Shown: positions 1-9,452 of the stretch, in pieces
Layout: the number at the start of each line of letters is the position of its first letter
Position numbering within the stretch: the first letter of the stretch is position 1
DNA from: Anaerovibrio sp. RM50
GTDB taxonomy: Bacteria; Bacillota; Negativicutes; Selenomonadales; Selenomonadaceae
NCBI RefSeq assembly: GCF_000622005.1
Contig: NZ_KK211383.1
Location: 218,302 to 282,301 of the forward strand
Length of the DNA: 64,000 nt
Reading direction: 5' to 3'
Notes under the pieces: generated by a model
What the model was told of the DNA's origin: nothing
Seen by the model: the letters and a program-made list of their open reading frames with translations, nothing else
The model's database searches: none
Made by a program: the position numbers and the translations under genes

Positions 1-781
1 TATCTTCTATAATGATTGCCGAAACTCCCATTTTCTCCAGTGACCGTACAGTATATACAAAATGCTCAGCCAAGCCCCCCGTATCTCCATCAAAAATTAT
101 AGGTTTTGTAGTAACCTCAGTAACATCATCTATGGTACGAAAACGGGATGTCATATCTACCAGCTCAATATCCGGTTTTCCCTTGGCTGTAGAATCACAA
201 AGAGAGGATATCCACATTGCATCAAACTGATCAAATTCTCCATTATTTTCAATAACAGTTTTTTCCGCAATAAGACCTGTAATTCCAGAATGAACCTCTA
301 TGGCCTTTACCACAGGTCTTATTTCCAAGAGCTGTCTTAGACGCTTTCGTCTGTATTCCGGCATGGCCAGCTTTTCCCGCAATTGCCGGTCTATTTTACT
401 TACCCTTGGATTAAAGGTATAGCCTACCTCTATCAGCTCACCGCCATACGCATCAAGGCATTTTAATACATTTTCCCTAATGGCAGATTCGGCTCCTTCC
501 TTCCAGTTATCACCATGAACCACATAATCTGGCTTCAAACGTTTTATGACATCGTCATACATAATACTATCCTGAACGACGACGTCATCTACCCCATCAA
601 GATTTTTATAAAGTTTTATTCTCTCTTCCAATGACTTGGTTGGAAAGCGATTATAGCGAATAAGGGCCGGGTCAGACAACGCACCAATTATCACCTTACC
701 ATGCTTATGAGCCTCTTTAATAATATTCAGATGTCCTTCATGAATAACATCTGTACAAAAGCATGTATAAACTGTCTTCAT
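1..781 (-). CDS. pepM: Phosphoenolpyruvate mutase with N-terminal cytidylyltransferase domain (partial, 3' end off window)
   Basis: The visible 260 residues begin with a nucleotidyltransferase domain (about 1-135) carrying the HEGH signature (HxGH family, residues 14-17). From about residue 150 the isocitrate-lyase/PEP-mutase superfamily follows: the FDGDTGG metal-binding stretch is present, and the IIIED that opens the EDKxG active-site motif is the last thing before the window edge. PEP mutase converts phosphoenolpyruvate to phosphonopyruvate, the entry step of phosphonate synthesis. The fused domain probably makes a CMP-phosphonate. It lies 12 bp downstream of the aminotransferase PhnW on the same strand, which fits synthesis of 2-aminoethylphosphonate. 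No phosphonopyruvate decarboxylase is visible next to it; it may lie beyond the edge. The family calls rest on motifs I can read; the nucleotide and substrate are inferred. Confidence 0.88.
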   Translation of the reverse strand, partial: MKTVYTCFCTDVIHEGHLNIIKEAHKHGKVIIGALSDPALIRYNRFPTKSLEERIKLYKNLDGVDDVVVQDSIMYDDVIKRLKPDYVVHGDNWKEGAESAIRENVLKCLDAYGGELIEVGYTFNPRVSKIDRQLREKLAMPEYRRKRLRQLLEIRPVVKAIEVHSGITGLIAEKTVIENNGEFDQFDAMWISSLCDSTAKGKPDIELVDMTSRFRTIDDVTEVTTKPIIFDGDTGGLAEHFVYTVRSLEKMGVSAIIIED

Positions 782-793
782 AGCCGAAACTCC

Positions 794-1924
794 TCATTTA
801 TATTTCACTGGGACTGCGACATCACATTTTTCCAATGCTTCCTTAAACACCACAAAGAAATCCTTTACATCCTTCTCATCTATAGCTCCCAATGCACACA
901 ATCGGAAAGTGTTTGTAGTGGAAATTTTGCCAGGATAAATAGTAAATCCACGCTCATAGCAATAATCATGAACCCTTTCAAAACTCCAATTTTCATCATC
1001 TGGGTAAATTGCCGAAGCCACCAGCCCAGCCCGCCATTCCGGCTTAATAACCTGCTTGAATCCTAGCTCATTCAAGCCATCATTTATAGCGTTATAAACT
1101 CTGGTATGCCTTGCCCATTTAGCATCTTCGCCTTCGGCCCAATATTCCTTCAACGCCTGCAGTGTGGCATAAATAGTCTGTACAGGTGGAGTAAAGTGCA
1201 TCTCGCCTGTCCGCTCAAAGAAGTCATACTGCATGTATAGATTACAGTAATAACTTCTCTTAGGATATTTTTTACTATCCTCTATAATTGAGCGTTTTCC
1301 AACCACATAAGACAGCCCAGTAAACGCCTGTAAGCCTTTTTGAGCAGATGCCATACAAAAATCAATATTATCATCGTAAACATTAATAGGACGCATTGCG
1401 TAGGTTGAAGTAGTATCAACTACGAAAACAGCCCCATACTTATGTGCCAATGCACCTATCTCCCGAATAGGATTCAAAATACCAGTACCGGTCTCATTGT
1501 GGGTAGTATAAACAAGTGCAATATCTGAATTTTCTTTTAATGTTCCTTCCACAACTTTTAAATCCGGTAATTGATCAACGGGGAAATTAAGATTAATATG
1601 GGGCAAACCGTAATACTCACAGATTTTCACACCTCGAGAGCTATAGGCCCCATTATTAATTATCAATATTTTTTTGTCCGCTGGTAACAAGGAGTTAATG
1701 CATACATCCATGTTGATTGTTCCCGATCCGCAAAAAAGTACCGCTGTATACTCCTGTAAATCTCCATGAACCACCTTAACTAAATCTTCTCTCAGGCCTT
1801 TCATAAGTCCGCCAAATTCTTTTTCCCGTGGACAAATATCCGGTACCACCTGGGAATATTTAACTGTATCTGTTGTAGTTGATGGCCCTGGATTTAGAAG
1901 AATATTTCTTTTTGTTACGACCAT
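794..1924 (-). CDS. phnW: 2-aminoethylphosphonate--pyruvate aminotransferase
   Basis: The 376-residue protein is the usual length for PhnW, a fold-type I PLP aminotransferase of the alanine-glyoxylate aminotransferase branch. The N-terminus has the family's LLNPGPS stretch and the PLP lysine is in SAQKGLQAFTG (about residue 194). PhnW interconverts phosphonoacetaldehyde and 2-aminoethylphosphonate using alanine/pyruvate. It can work in degradation, but sitting directly before PEP mutase it probably works in synthesis. The ATG at 1924 has AAGGAG about 11 bases upstream, and the gene follows the WbsX-type gene by two bases. It would supply aminoethylphosphonate to decorate a glycan. Confidence 0.88.
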   Translation of the reverse strand: MVVTKRNILLNPGPSTTTDTVKYSQVVPDICPREKEFGGLMKGLREDLVKVVHGDLQEYTAVLFCGSGTINMDVCINSLLPADKKILIINNGAYSSRGVKICEYYGLPHINLNFPVDQLPDLKVVEGTLKENSDIALVYTTHNETGTGILNPIREIGALAHKYGAVFVVDTTSTYAMRPINVYDDNIDFCMASAQKGLQAFTGLSYVVGKRSIIEDSKKYPKRSYYCNLYMQYDFFERTGEMHFTPPVQTIYATLQALKEYWAEGEDAKWARHTRVYNAINDGLNELGFKQVIKPEWRAGLVASAIYPDDENWSFERVHDYCYERGFTIYPGKISTTNTFRLCALGAIDEKDVKDFFVVFKEALEKCDVAVPVKYK

Positions 1925-1926
1925 TT

Positions 1927-3501
1927 TTATAAACGCTCCTTCACTTTTTCAAGGGCACTGCGTACAGCATTTAACCATGCATAACCATACCTCATATCTG
2001 GTTCAAGATGTGAACCTTCAGCCCATTCATTCCAAGAACTAATAAAAACGAAATCATCCTCAACATCGTGAATTGTTTTACTTTCAGTTATCAAATCAAC
2101 AAGCCAATCTCTGAGTTTCTCTGGTGTTATTCCCCAAATAATCCTTGCACCAATTTTACCCTTTCGTGCAGTATTATCCCAGTTAGTACATGCACAACGA
2201 TAATACTTCTTTGAAATATGCTTAGAAAAATACTTTTTTTCTTCAAAATAATCTCGTGTATCACGTATTGTCCCCTTAAAATGGGGATTAATATAGCCTT
2301 TGGGATATAAACTTTTTAATAAATTTGACTGGCACATATAGTTCGGTTGATATTCAACTAATGCATCTCCTCCCCAATCATGTACATCATCATCAAAATC
2401 GTTTGAACCTGTTGTAATAATGATATATATCCCTTGCACTCCTTTGACTAAAGCTTTTTTCCTCAACTTGTCGGTAAAGTCTCTAAACTCTGTTTTTTTA
2501 AATACATTACAATTATAAACAGATAATACAGGCATACCATTAACCTTAATATATCTCTCATCTTGAAAATATGGGATTAGTTCATCAAGAAATGCATCAA
2601 TATCTTGGGGCAATTCTTGTTTAATAAATGAGTCCGAATAATTCTTACCACTGAAACCGTCATCCCATGTCATCCCCCAATCTTCAGTTGCCCAATTAAT
2701 AAAATAATTAATATCAATATCTTTGTTTTCGCGAAGTAATTTTATGGGAGTATCTAACATTTTTGTACGTTCATTAAACCAATAATAATGTATAGCAAAG
2801 CCATAAATGCCATAGAATCTTGCAAGCTCTGCTTGTCTTTTTATTGTCCTGTAATTTGATAAATCATAATACCCCATATGAGATGGAATGTGGGGTTGAT
2901 AGTGACCACAAAACTGCGGCATCGTTTTGGATGAATTGGTCCATTCTGTAAAACCCACACCATGAAAGCGGTTATTGTATTCTGTTACATGATACTGCGG
3001 TAAATACCATGCTATAACCTTGGTATCTTCATGCATCCTTTGATAGCCTACATCAGCAATCTCAACATATTCTTTTTTTTCACTATATTGTAATTCATCA
3101 ATATATGAAATATACTCCTCCAAATCCTTCTTATCAAAAACTTTTTCATACATATCAATAATCAAAATGTCGGTACTCAGCATTATATTATTCAGCCTAT
3201 TAACAATTGCTTTGTGATTCCATTTAGCTGCAACCAATATTACATTTATAATGTCTTTATAATCTTCCAATATTCCAACACGTTGACTACAAAATTCCAG
3301 CCCAATCATCGGACTACTATCTTGATCCAAGAATATTACAACATTATCTGATACCCCTTTTTTTACTAAATAATTATATACGCTTTTTGCACCATTACCA
3401 GTACCATATATCGCTATCTTTTTAGCAGCAAGCGCAAACTCGTTCCCAAGCCTACTAAATATTGCATCAAAGTGTTCTTCCTCATCATGTAAATATTCCA
3501 T
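1927..3501 (-). CDS. WbsX-type (GH99-like) glycosyltransferase with N-terminal Rossmann-like domain
   Basis: Residues about 150-500 match the WbsX/glycoside-hydrolase-99-like family of polysaccharide clusters: AWYLPQYH, GVGFTEW, HYYWF and the C-terminal SSWNEWAEG are typical. This family builds O-antigen or capsule chains. Residues about 20-130 are a separate nucleotide-binding-like module (YGTGNGAKSVYNYL, then FLDQD) of the kind attached to several other enzymes in this window. I place the start at the ATG at 3501, which has GGGG seven bases upstream, not at an in-frame TTG at 3513. It is followed after two bases by phnW. Base composition here is noticeably AT-rich. The sugar transferred is unknown. 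Confidence 0.8.
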   Translation of the reverse strand: MEYLHDEEEHFDAIFSRLGNEFALAAKKIAIYGTGNGAKSVYNYLVKKGVSDNVVIFLDQDSSPMIGLEFCSQRVGILEDYKDIINVILVAAKWNHKAIVNRLNNIMLSTDILIIDMYEKVFDKKDLEEYISYIDELQYSEKKEYVEIADVGYQRMHEDTKVIAWYLPQYHVTEYNNRFHGVGFTEWTNSSKTMPQFCGHYQPHIPSHMGYYDLSNYRTIKRQAELARFYGIYGFAIHYYWFNERTKMLDTPIKLLRENKDIDINYFINWATEDWGMTWDDGFSGKNYSDSFIKQELPQDIDAFLDELIPYFQDERYIKVNGMPVLSVYNCNVFKKTEFRDFTDKLRKKALVKGVQGIYIIITTGSNDFDDDVHDWGGDALVEYQPNYMCQSNLLKSLYPKGYINPHFKGTIRDTRDYFEEKKYFSKHISKKYYRCACTNWDNTARKGKIGARIIWGITPEKLRDWLVDLITESKTIHDVEDDFVFISSWNEWAEGSHLEPDMRYGYAWLNAVRSALEKVKERL

Positions 3502-3565
3502 TTTTAGCCCCAATCAAACCCCAAATATTACTAATAAACATCACTGAATATTATTCACAGTAACG

Positions 3566-4606
3566 TTACTTTTTTATCAAAATACAACTTTCTCGAATAA
3601 AAGATATCATATCAATATCATTACTAATTTTGTATATGTATTTCTCTAAACACCCAATGGGGTACAACTCACGAGAAATATCTAATACCTCACCACTAAC
3701 AACTACTTTTTGAATAGCTAACAAAAAATCATAAGTACTTACTGAAGCATCTCCGTATCCCCAATCCTTTATTGCTCGGAAAGAAGTATGTATATCCTCT
3801 ATAATATATATACCACCATTATTAAGAGTTTCCCACAAAACCAGCAACGCTTTCAATTGGTGGCTCCAAAAATGGGATGCATCATCGATTATTATTTGAG
3901 GTTTAAGTCCACATAATTTAGCAAGTTCTTTCTCATCTCCAACATTTAAAATCTTAATTTTTATTCTTTCGGTCTCATTCTTTTTGCATTCTTTGTTAAT
4001 ATCCACACCAGTAACATTAGCATTAACAAAGTATTCTTCCAGCATTTTTACGCTACCACCTAAGTCAACACCTAGCTCTAAAACATTAATATACTCGTAC
4101 CTATACTTGTCAAAAAAGAATTCATACTTTGCCAACATATCATCAGGTTTACGCGCCAGCTTTTTTCCGCCTATTGTTTTTAGACTTGCCATGTTGGAAA
4201 AAAAAGTACTTTTCATACTTCTGGGAACGTAAACAGATTCATCAATGAACCGATGGCTACATCTCCTTGCTAATTTGTAAAATATTCTGCCTTTAAATCC
4301 ATTCGATCTCAAACAATCCGTAATATCATTCCAATACATTTCCATCGAAGACATGATAATTCCATCACTAGCAGATAAAAAGACTTCATCGGGAAATTCA
4401 TATACTTTAATACCTTGTATGTACTCGCTAGATTTGTATCCCTTACTGCAAAGCACCCCCTTGACATCATATCCCAGTTCTTCCATGATTCTAGCTACAT
4501 TATCAAAGCCATTTCCATTTCCCCAAATAAAAACAGCATCACACGCTTCTACAAATGAATCGAGTTCATTTTTATTACTTATTAACACATCGTATTTCCC
4601 CACCAA
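3566..4606 (-). CDS. SAM-dependent methyltransferase with N-terminal Rossmann-like domain
   Basis: The C-terminal half is a class I methyltransferase: motif I reads VLELGVDLGGS, an acidic residue follows in VTGVDIN, and IIDDASH and IYIIEDIHTS match the family that includes cephalosporin-hydroxylase-like and macrolide O-methyltransferases. The N-terminal 100 residues carry AVFIWGNGNGFDN, another copy of the Rossmann-like module. It probably O-methylates a sugar of the glycan. The start is non-ATG: AGGAGG at 4613-4618 lies six bases before a TTG (4606) and nine before a GTG (4603). No ATG lies near. Both choices differ by one residue. The target sugar is not evident. Confidence 0.72.
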   Translation of the reverse strand: MVGKYDVLISNKNELDSFVEACDAVFIWGNGNGFDNVARIMEELGYDVKGVLCSKGYKSSEYIQGIKVYEFPDEVFLSASDGIIMSSMEMYWNDITDCLRSNGFKGRIFYKLARRCSHRFIDESVYVPRSMKSTFFSNMASLKTIGGKKLARKPDDMLAKYEFFFDKYRYEYINVLELGVDLGGSVKMLEEYFVNANVTGVDINKECKKNETERIKIKILNVGDEKELAKLCGLKPQIIIDDASHFWSHQLKALLVLWETLNNGGIYIIEDIHTSFRAIKDWGYGDASVSTYDFLLAIQKVVVSGEVLDISRELYPIGCLEKYIYKISNDIDMISFIRESCILIKK

Positions 4607-4643
4607 CTTAATCCTCCTCGCTACCAACAAGCTAGTATTTTTC

Positions 4644-5615
4644 TTAATTATTCCCTAATTTGAAATCATGAGTAAAGATATCCATTCTGGTCAGCACCCT
4701 ATCAGACAAGATTTTTGTAAGTGCAAATCTCAATTCATCCAAATAATCTATTTCCATTCTGCGAGCCTGTGCCATAATCTGTTGAAAGGCTAAATACAAA
4801 CCTTTTAGCTCGTCTAGTGTATAATGATCTCTTCGTATCTCAGTAACTATATTACATATAGCACAAAGACTATTCTCATCAAGCTCAAAACCACTATCTT
4901 TTAATGATCTCCGTTGAAATTCAGCATATCGTCTCGCTCTTTTATCTCCATTTATTCTTCTCTGGACCTGAGTTACTTGTTCTTTATAAATTCTCTTTTT
5001 TATAAGGATTTCATCTATGCCCTTTATGGTTCCTATTTTAGAGGCATCCATGTAGAACTTCATATCATGAATACCATAGCAATTTTCGAGATATTGTATC
5101 TTATTTTTTAAGACAAACTCTCGTCTATACATAACCGTACAGTTTGTGAAACATTTTTTAAAAAATAGCTGGTATGCTTTAATTAATTTGGGATTTCTAA
5201 TTGGTGGGCCACTGCACTTTAAATAACCGCCGTTTTCATCAATTTCAATATCTGCCCCACCTAAAACATCTATTTCCGGGTGATTTTCCAGATAATTAAC
5301 CTGAATTTTAAACCTATCCTTTAATGCAACATCATCATCATCCAAGAGAGCAATATATTTACCACTGCTTTTTTCGATTCCTAAATTTGTGTTATATGCA
5401 ATTCCCATATTTTTAGAATTTTGAATAAAATGGATTCTTTCATCATTAAATGTTTTAATAATCTCAACCGTTCTGTCCGTAGAACAATCGTCTATTACAA
5501 ACAGTTCCCAGCAAGTATGTGTTTGGTCAATTATTGATTGTATAGCTTCTCCTATGAATTTCTCTCCATTATATGCTGGCATAATAACACTGACTTTTAT
5601 TTCATCATAACACAT
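4644..5615 (-). CDS. Glycosyltransferase family 2
   Basis: This 323-residue protein has a standard GT-A fold family 2 domain at its N-terminus: KVSVIMPAYNGEKFIGEAIQS, the nucleotide-binding FVIDDCSTDRT, and the DXD-like LLDDDDVAL at about residue 93-98. The remainder is helical and basic. It should transfer one sugar from a nucleotide donor in the cytoplasm to a glycan or glycoprotein. The ATG at 5615 has GGGAGG about 15 bases upstream, a long spacing. The first 15 residues resemble the start of the next upstream GT2 (5665-6903), suggesting duplication of the N-terminal half. Donor and acceptor cannot be read from sequence. Confidence 0.85.
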   Translation of the reverse strand: MCYDEIKVSVIMPAYNGEKFIGEAIQSIIDQTHTCWELFVIDDCSTDRTVEIIKTFNDERIHFIQNSKNMGIAYNTNLGIEKSSGKYIALLDDDDVALKDRFKIQVNYLENHPEIDVLGGADIEIDENGGYLKCSGPPIRNPKLIKAYQLFFKKCFTNCTVMYRREFVLKNKIQYLENCYGIHDMKFYMDASKIGTIKGIDEILIKKRIYKEQVTQVQRRINGDKRARRYAEFQRRSLKDSGFELDENSLCAICNIVTEIRRDHYTLDELKGLYLAFQQIMAQARRMEIDYLDELRFALTKILSDRVLTRMDIFTHDFKLGNN

Positions 5616-5664
5616 TAAAAATATGACACCTCCCGTCCCCCAAAACTACTCATCAATATGAGGA

Positions 5665-6903
5665 TTATTCCCGTATGCATATAAAACCAGTGTATCCAAG
5701 GTTACTAAGTTTTTCTTGTATTCCGCCACCAAACCTCTTTGACACAGCAATAACAACGGGTAAATCTCCTATATACCCCATTTCCTGTAATGTATTAACT
5801 TTAATCCCTCCAAAAAATTCTGGATTTCCCTCACGGGATTCCACCAATATATTACTTGGGCTTAGATGATATTTATTCAGACACTGCATAACTTCACTGG
5901 CTACTTTTCCGCACCCATATATCATAAATCTCTTTTGCTTTATTAAATATTCAATATCTTTCTTCTCTAATATTTCTTTCCCAGCATCATTGATATTATT
6001 AACAAGCGTATACATATAATCTACTGATGGAGTACTTTTTATATTATTGCCACTTACCTCTCCTGTGTATATAGCGCGTATATAGTGGAACCACAAAGTT
6101 TTTAGGTAGTTGCCAATAGCCTTATTTAACGCTTCGTCAGAATCATTATTAATCCAATAAGCATAAATTATAGATATAATAATAAACAAAGATTTAGCTC
6201 GTTCTTCCCTGAAAGATGTTGTTATCGTGTTATCACGCTTCCTATAAAAGTAAAGTTTTTCATTATACACTACAACACGCTTTGAGCACATACATCTTTT
6301 AAAATAAAAAAGCATGTCCTCATGTAATATTCCCTCATAAAACCTTAAGTTATTTTCATTTAGATAAACGCTTCTGTAAAGACAAGACCACGCAGTTGTA
6401 CCTCTGCCAACAACAGACTGTGCTTTCTCGCGCTCAATAAAAACATCTTTTCCAGTTTTAATATCACTTTCCAGGACTTCACTTGTAAGAGCATTTTGTG
6501 GCTGCCAACCTGGATTATTACTAGCTGAAACCCATTCGCAATTAAAAAAGACCTCGTCTGCTTGTTGTTTTTCTGCACATTTCAAAGTTTTTTCTATTAG
6601 ATTTTTTTCAATATAATCATCACTATCCACAAATAAAATATACTTCCCAGCAGCTACTTCAAGTCCCCTATTTCGCGCAGCAGAAGGTCCCATATTGTGA
6701 GGCTGATTTAATATAATCAATCTTTTATCCTTTTCTGCATATTCTTGAAGTATTTTTAACGAATTATCTGTAGATGAATCATTTATGCATATTATTTCCA
6801 TGTTGTTATGTGATTGAGCAATAATGCTGTCCAAACATTCATGTAGATATGTCTCAACATTATATACCGGTACAATAACACTTACCTTTATCTCAGCACA
6901 CAT
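5665..6903 (-). CDS. Glycosyltransferase family 2 with C-terminal Rossmann-like domain
   Basis: The N-terminal 250 residues are a GT2 domain (VSVIVPVYNVETYL, INDSSTDNS, and the DXD motif in LFVDSDDYIE near residue 95). The C-terminal 100 residues hold a Rossmann-like module beginning RFMIYGCGKVASEV, the same type that is N-terminal in several neighbours, here at the other end of the protein. It should add a sugar during glycan assembly. GGGAG lies nine bases before the ATG. It is in the same AT-rich run of minus-strand genes as the GT2 downstream. Confidence 0.85.
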   Translation of the reverse strand: MCAEIKVSVIVPVYNVETYLHECLDSIIAQSHNNMEIICINDSSTDNSLKILQEYAEKDKRLIILNQPHNMGPSAARNRGLEVAAGKYILFVDSDDYIEKNLIEKTLKCAEKQQADEVFFNCEWVSASNNPGWQPQNALTSEVLESDIKTGKDVFIEREKAQSVVGRGTTAWSCLYRSVYLNENNLRFYEGILHEDMLFYFKRCMCSKRVVVYNEKLYFYRKRDNTITTSFREERAKSLFIIISIIYAYWINNDSDEALNKAIGNYLKTLWFHYIRAIYTGEVSGNNIKSTPSVDYMYTLVNNINDAGKEILEKKDIEYLIKQKRFMIYGCGKVASEVMQCLNKYHLSPSNILVESREGNPEFFGGIKVNTLQEMGYIGDLPVVIAVSKRFGGGIQEKLSNLGYTGFICIRE

Positions 6904-6953
6904 CTAATATATCTCCCATAATACTACTCCAAAGAAAGACTAACCAAACAAAA

Positions 6954-7967
6954 TCAATACATCAACAGTTCAGCATGAAAAACACGGTATTTAGCAAGCA
7001 ATTCTTCCCTATTTAAAAATCGTTTTGTTAACTCCCTGTGTTCACTTGAAACATAATAACGATTTACTCCAAGCTGAGTCACGAAAATATAATTATAGCC
7101 AAAGATAATATTCTCCCATTTCTCATGGCAAGGGGTATCGGTCCCTGGATAGGTGGACTCTATGCAAATTATCCAAGGTCTAAACATTGAAAAATCCGAA
7201 CCCAGCAATACGTCTTTTTCAAAACCCTCCACATCTATTTTCAGGAAGTGGATTTCTTGACCATGCTTTATATATTTCCTACAAATCTCCTTCAATGTCA
7301 AAATATCTATCTCTACCCCAGTTGAAGAATCTGAACGATTCTCTGCTACTACAGTGCTAAGCCCTCCTCCCAAAGCACCTTGATAATAGAGACACTTTCT
7401 ACCATTCTCTGCACCGACACCTGCACATATATTTATATCTCTTGGTCTTTCTCGATTTGAAAGGACTATAAGTTCTTCTATTGGGTCTATGTTTATCCCA
7501 TGTCCCCCCCTGTCATACAAAAGCTTCGTAACCGAGTACATCCATGGATCATTACTACCAACATCTATGTAAAAAATCTCCTTTATATCATGAAGCACAT
7601 TATAGATGACAATATCTTCCATATCGTTCTCTTGGCTGTAAGAAACAAGTGATTCTCTATCCGCTCCTGACCAAAGCTTGTGTGTATCAAAAACAGTAAC
7701 GTTCTTAATCCCCATATCATGTAACTGTTTTGTTATGGCACCATGATACTTGCTTGAGCAAGTTAATAACACATGGTAACTCTTTCCCAACTTACAAAAC
7801 GCATCCAGCCCCATCACAGGCACTCCCATGACGCTGCTCCCCCATTTACTAGATTCATTGTCCAAAAAACAAAATACATTCTTCCCCTCTTTTCTAAAAA
7901 AACTAAGCGCTGCCTTGCCTATTTTTCCTGCACCAAATAATGCTATTTCTCCGCCCATTTTAAACAT
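6954..7967 (-). CDS. FkbM family methyltransferase with N-terminal Rossmann-like domain
   Basis: The first 110 residues contain IALFGAGKIGKAAL and FLDNESSKWG, the recurring Rossmann-like module. The C-terminal 200 residues are an FkbM-type methyltransferase: FYIDVGSNDPWMYS (motif I), GINIDPIEE and FLKIDVEGFEKDVLLG are typical. It likely O-methylates a glycan sugar. The coding strand carries a run of seven G at 7504-7510 (in the codons for DRGGHG), a possible slippage site. ATG at 7967 has GGAGG only two bases away; ATG at 7958 has an 11-base spacing, so the start may be three codons further in. Confidence 0.8.
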   Translation of the reverse strand: MFKMGGEIALFGAGKIGKAALSFFRKEGKNVFCFLDNESSKWGSSVMGVPVMGLDAFCKLGKSYHVLLTCSSKYHGAITKQLHDMGIKNVTVFDTHKLWSGADRESLVSYSQENDMEDIVIYNVLHDIKEIFYIDVGSNDPWMYSVTKLLYDRGGHGINIDPIEELIVLSNRERPRDINICAGVGAENGRKCLYYQGALGGGLSTVVAENRSDSSTGVEIDILTLKEICRKYIKHGQEIHFLKIDVEGFEKDVLLGSDFSMFRPWIICIESTYPGTDTPCHEKWENIIFGYNYIFVTQLGVNRYYVSSEHRELTKRFLNREELLAKYRVFHAELLMY

Positions 7968-7984
7968 ATCCTCCGATTAATAAT

Positions 7985-9448
7985 TTATCCCTTGTCACCA
8001 ATTTTATATAATGATTTCATGTATTGTTCTATCCGCTCCATAACAATATTGGGCGTTATAGATCTCATACATTCAGGTTCCTTCATATCCTTAGCACATA
8101 AAAATGCATTATCATATAGTCCATAACAACCGCTACAAGACGAAGATACTATGTTAATGTTTTCAGGATAAGCATATATATATTCTTGTGTAGGACCAAA
8201 CAAAACAACACACTTTGTCCCCAGATTGGTTGCCAAATGAACCAATCCGCCCTCTATATCAATATGAAGCATTGCCCCTTTTAAAATAAACTTTAATTCT
8301 TCAATATCCGCTCCAAAAATATATCTATCTGCACCTGCGATTTTTTCTGTTGAATTATCCCCTACTTGTACCACCATACTGCTATTATAAGTATTCTTAA
8401 AGAGTGCTATAAACTCACTAAAATATTTTAATGGCCATTGTTTATTTGAGCTTTCCTTATATCCCTTACCCACAGCCCCATTTCCATAGTTTATTGTTAT
8501 ATAATTATCCAAGCTGTATTTTCTTAATATATCCTTTTTTGAATCATCAAGTGGAATTTCAACTTTGCCTTGTTCAACATTAAATACTCCAGTATATTTG
8601 TATAAAGAATAACAGCTCCACCCCATAAATCTGGCACGCCCATAGTGTATCCAATTCTGTGTCGATGGAAAATTACTCAACTTATATTTATTATGATTAT
8701 TAATATGCTTCCTCATTAACTCCGCAAATTGATGATTGAATTTTTCTAAAACAGTAAAATCTATATAGTCTACCTCAATTAACCTAAATACTGATAAAGC
8801 AAGCGTATATTTCGTCTTATTCTCAAAATATAATCCACCACCATCATCTACGACACAATTAAGACTATGTTGATCACTGTATAAAGATGGTATAAATTTT
8901 AATCCACCTGGAGCATATATATCCACTAATACATCTGGCAACAAGCGTACCAGTTCAATATAAAACGCTTTTTTAATAATAGAATCTCCTAAACCTGGTC
9001 CATATTTTAATGCCACTGAAACAGAAGATTTTTTATAAGCATATTCTGCAGTATCTAAATTCCTTTCAGAAATGGTAAGATCAAGATTTACATTTCTAAT
9101 TCCTTGATAAATAATTTTCTCTTTTTTTATACCTTTTTTTACCAATCTATCAGTTAATTCATTTATATAATCTCCTCTTTTGAAGGCCAATATTACATAA
9201 TCAAATTGTAATTCTTTAATATTTTCCGGAGAATAAACAGGCACAATAAATCTATCATATTTTTTATGGTTTTTATCAATAAAACCAACAACCATGGCAT
9301 ATTTTGTTATTATCATCTGCTTCAAATATTCCTGTCCTAAATCCCCAGCACCATATATGACAATCCTAGACTTATGTGGTACTTGTTCATACGGAAATAG
9401 ATATTTGTATTCTGACAAATCATCATCCCCTCTGTAGCTACTAATCAT
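7985..9448 (-). CDS. Glycosyltransferase family 9-like protein with N-terminal Rossmann-like domain
   Basis: The C-terminal 330 residues resemble GT9 (ADP-heptose:LPS heptosyltransferase-like, GT-B fold): YGPGLGDSIIKK at the start of the N-lobe, and the C-lobe pattern LHIDIEGGLVHLATNLGTK followed by VLFGPT. The first 130 residues are the Rossmann-like module (IVIYGAGDLGQEYL, GFIDKNHKK). A cluster of cysteines near the C-terminus (SSCSGCYGLYDNAFLC, then C about 10 further) resembles the metal-binding cysteines of protein O-heptosyltransferases. The ATG at 9448 has AGGTGA directly next to it; a TTG 33 bases further in has GAGGGG at good spacing, so the start is uncertain. Confidence 0.75.
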   Translation of the reverse strand: MISSYRGDDDLSEYKYLFPYEQVPHKSRIVIYGAGDLGQEYLKQMIITKYAMVVGFIDKNHKKYDRFIVPVYSPENIKELQFDYVILAFKRGDYINELTDRLVKKGIKKEKIIYQGIRNVNLDLTISERNLDTAEYAYKKSSVSVALKYGPGLGDSIIKKAFYIELVRLLPDVLVDIYAPGGLKFIPSLYSDQHSLNCVVDDGGGLYFENKTKYTLALSVFRLIEVDYIDFTVLEKFNHQFAELMRKHINNHNKYKLSNFPSTQNWIHYGRARFMGWSCYSLYKYTGVFNVEQGKVEIPLDDSKKDILRKYSLDNYITINYGNGAVGKGYKESSNKQWPLKYFSEFIALFKNTYNSSMVVQVGDNSTEKIAGADRYIFGADIEELKFILKGAMLHIDIEGGLVHLATNLGTKCVVLFGPTQEYIYAYPENINIVSSSCSGCYGLYDNAFLCAKDMKEPECMRSITPNIVMERIEQYMKSLYKIGDKG

Positions 9449-9452
9449 TCAC

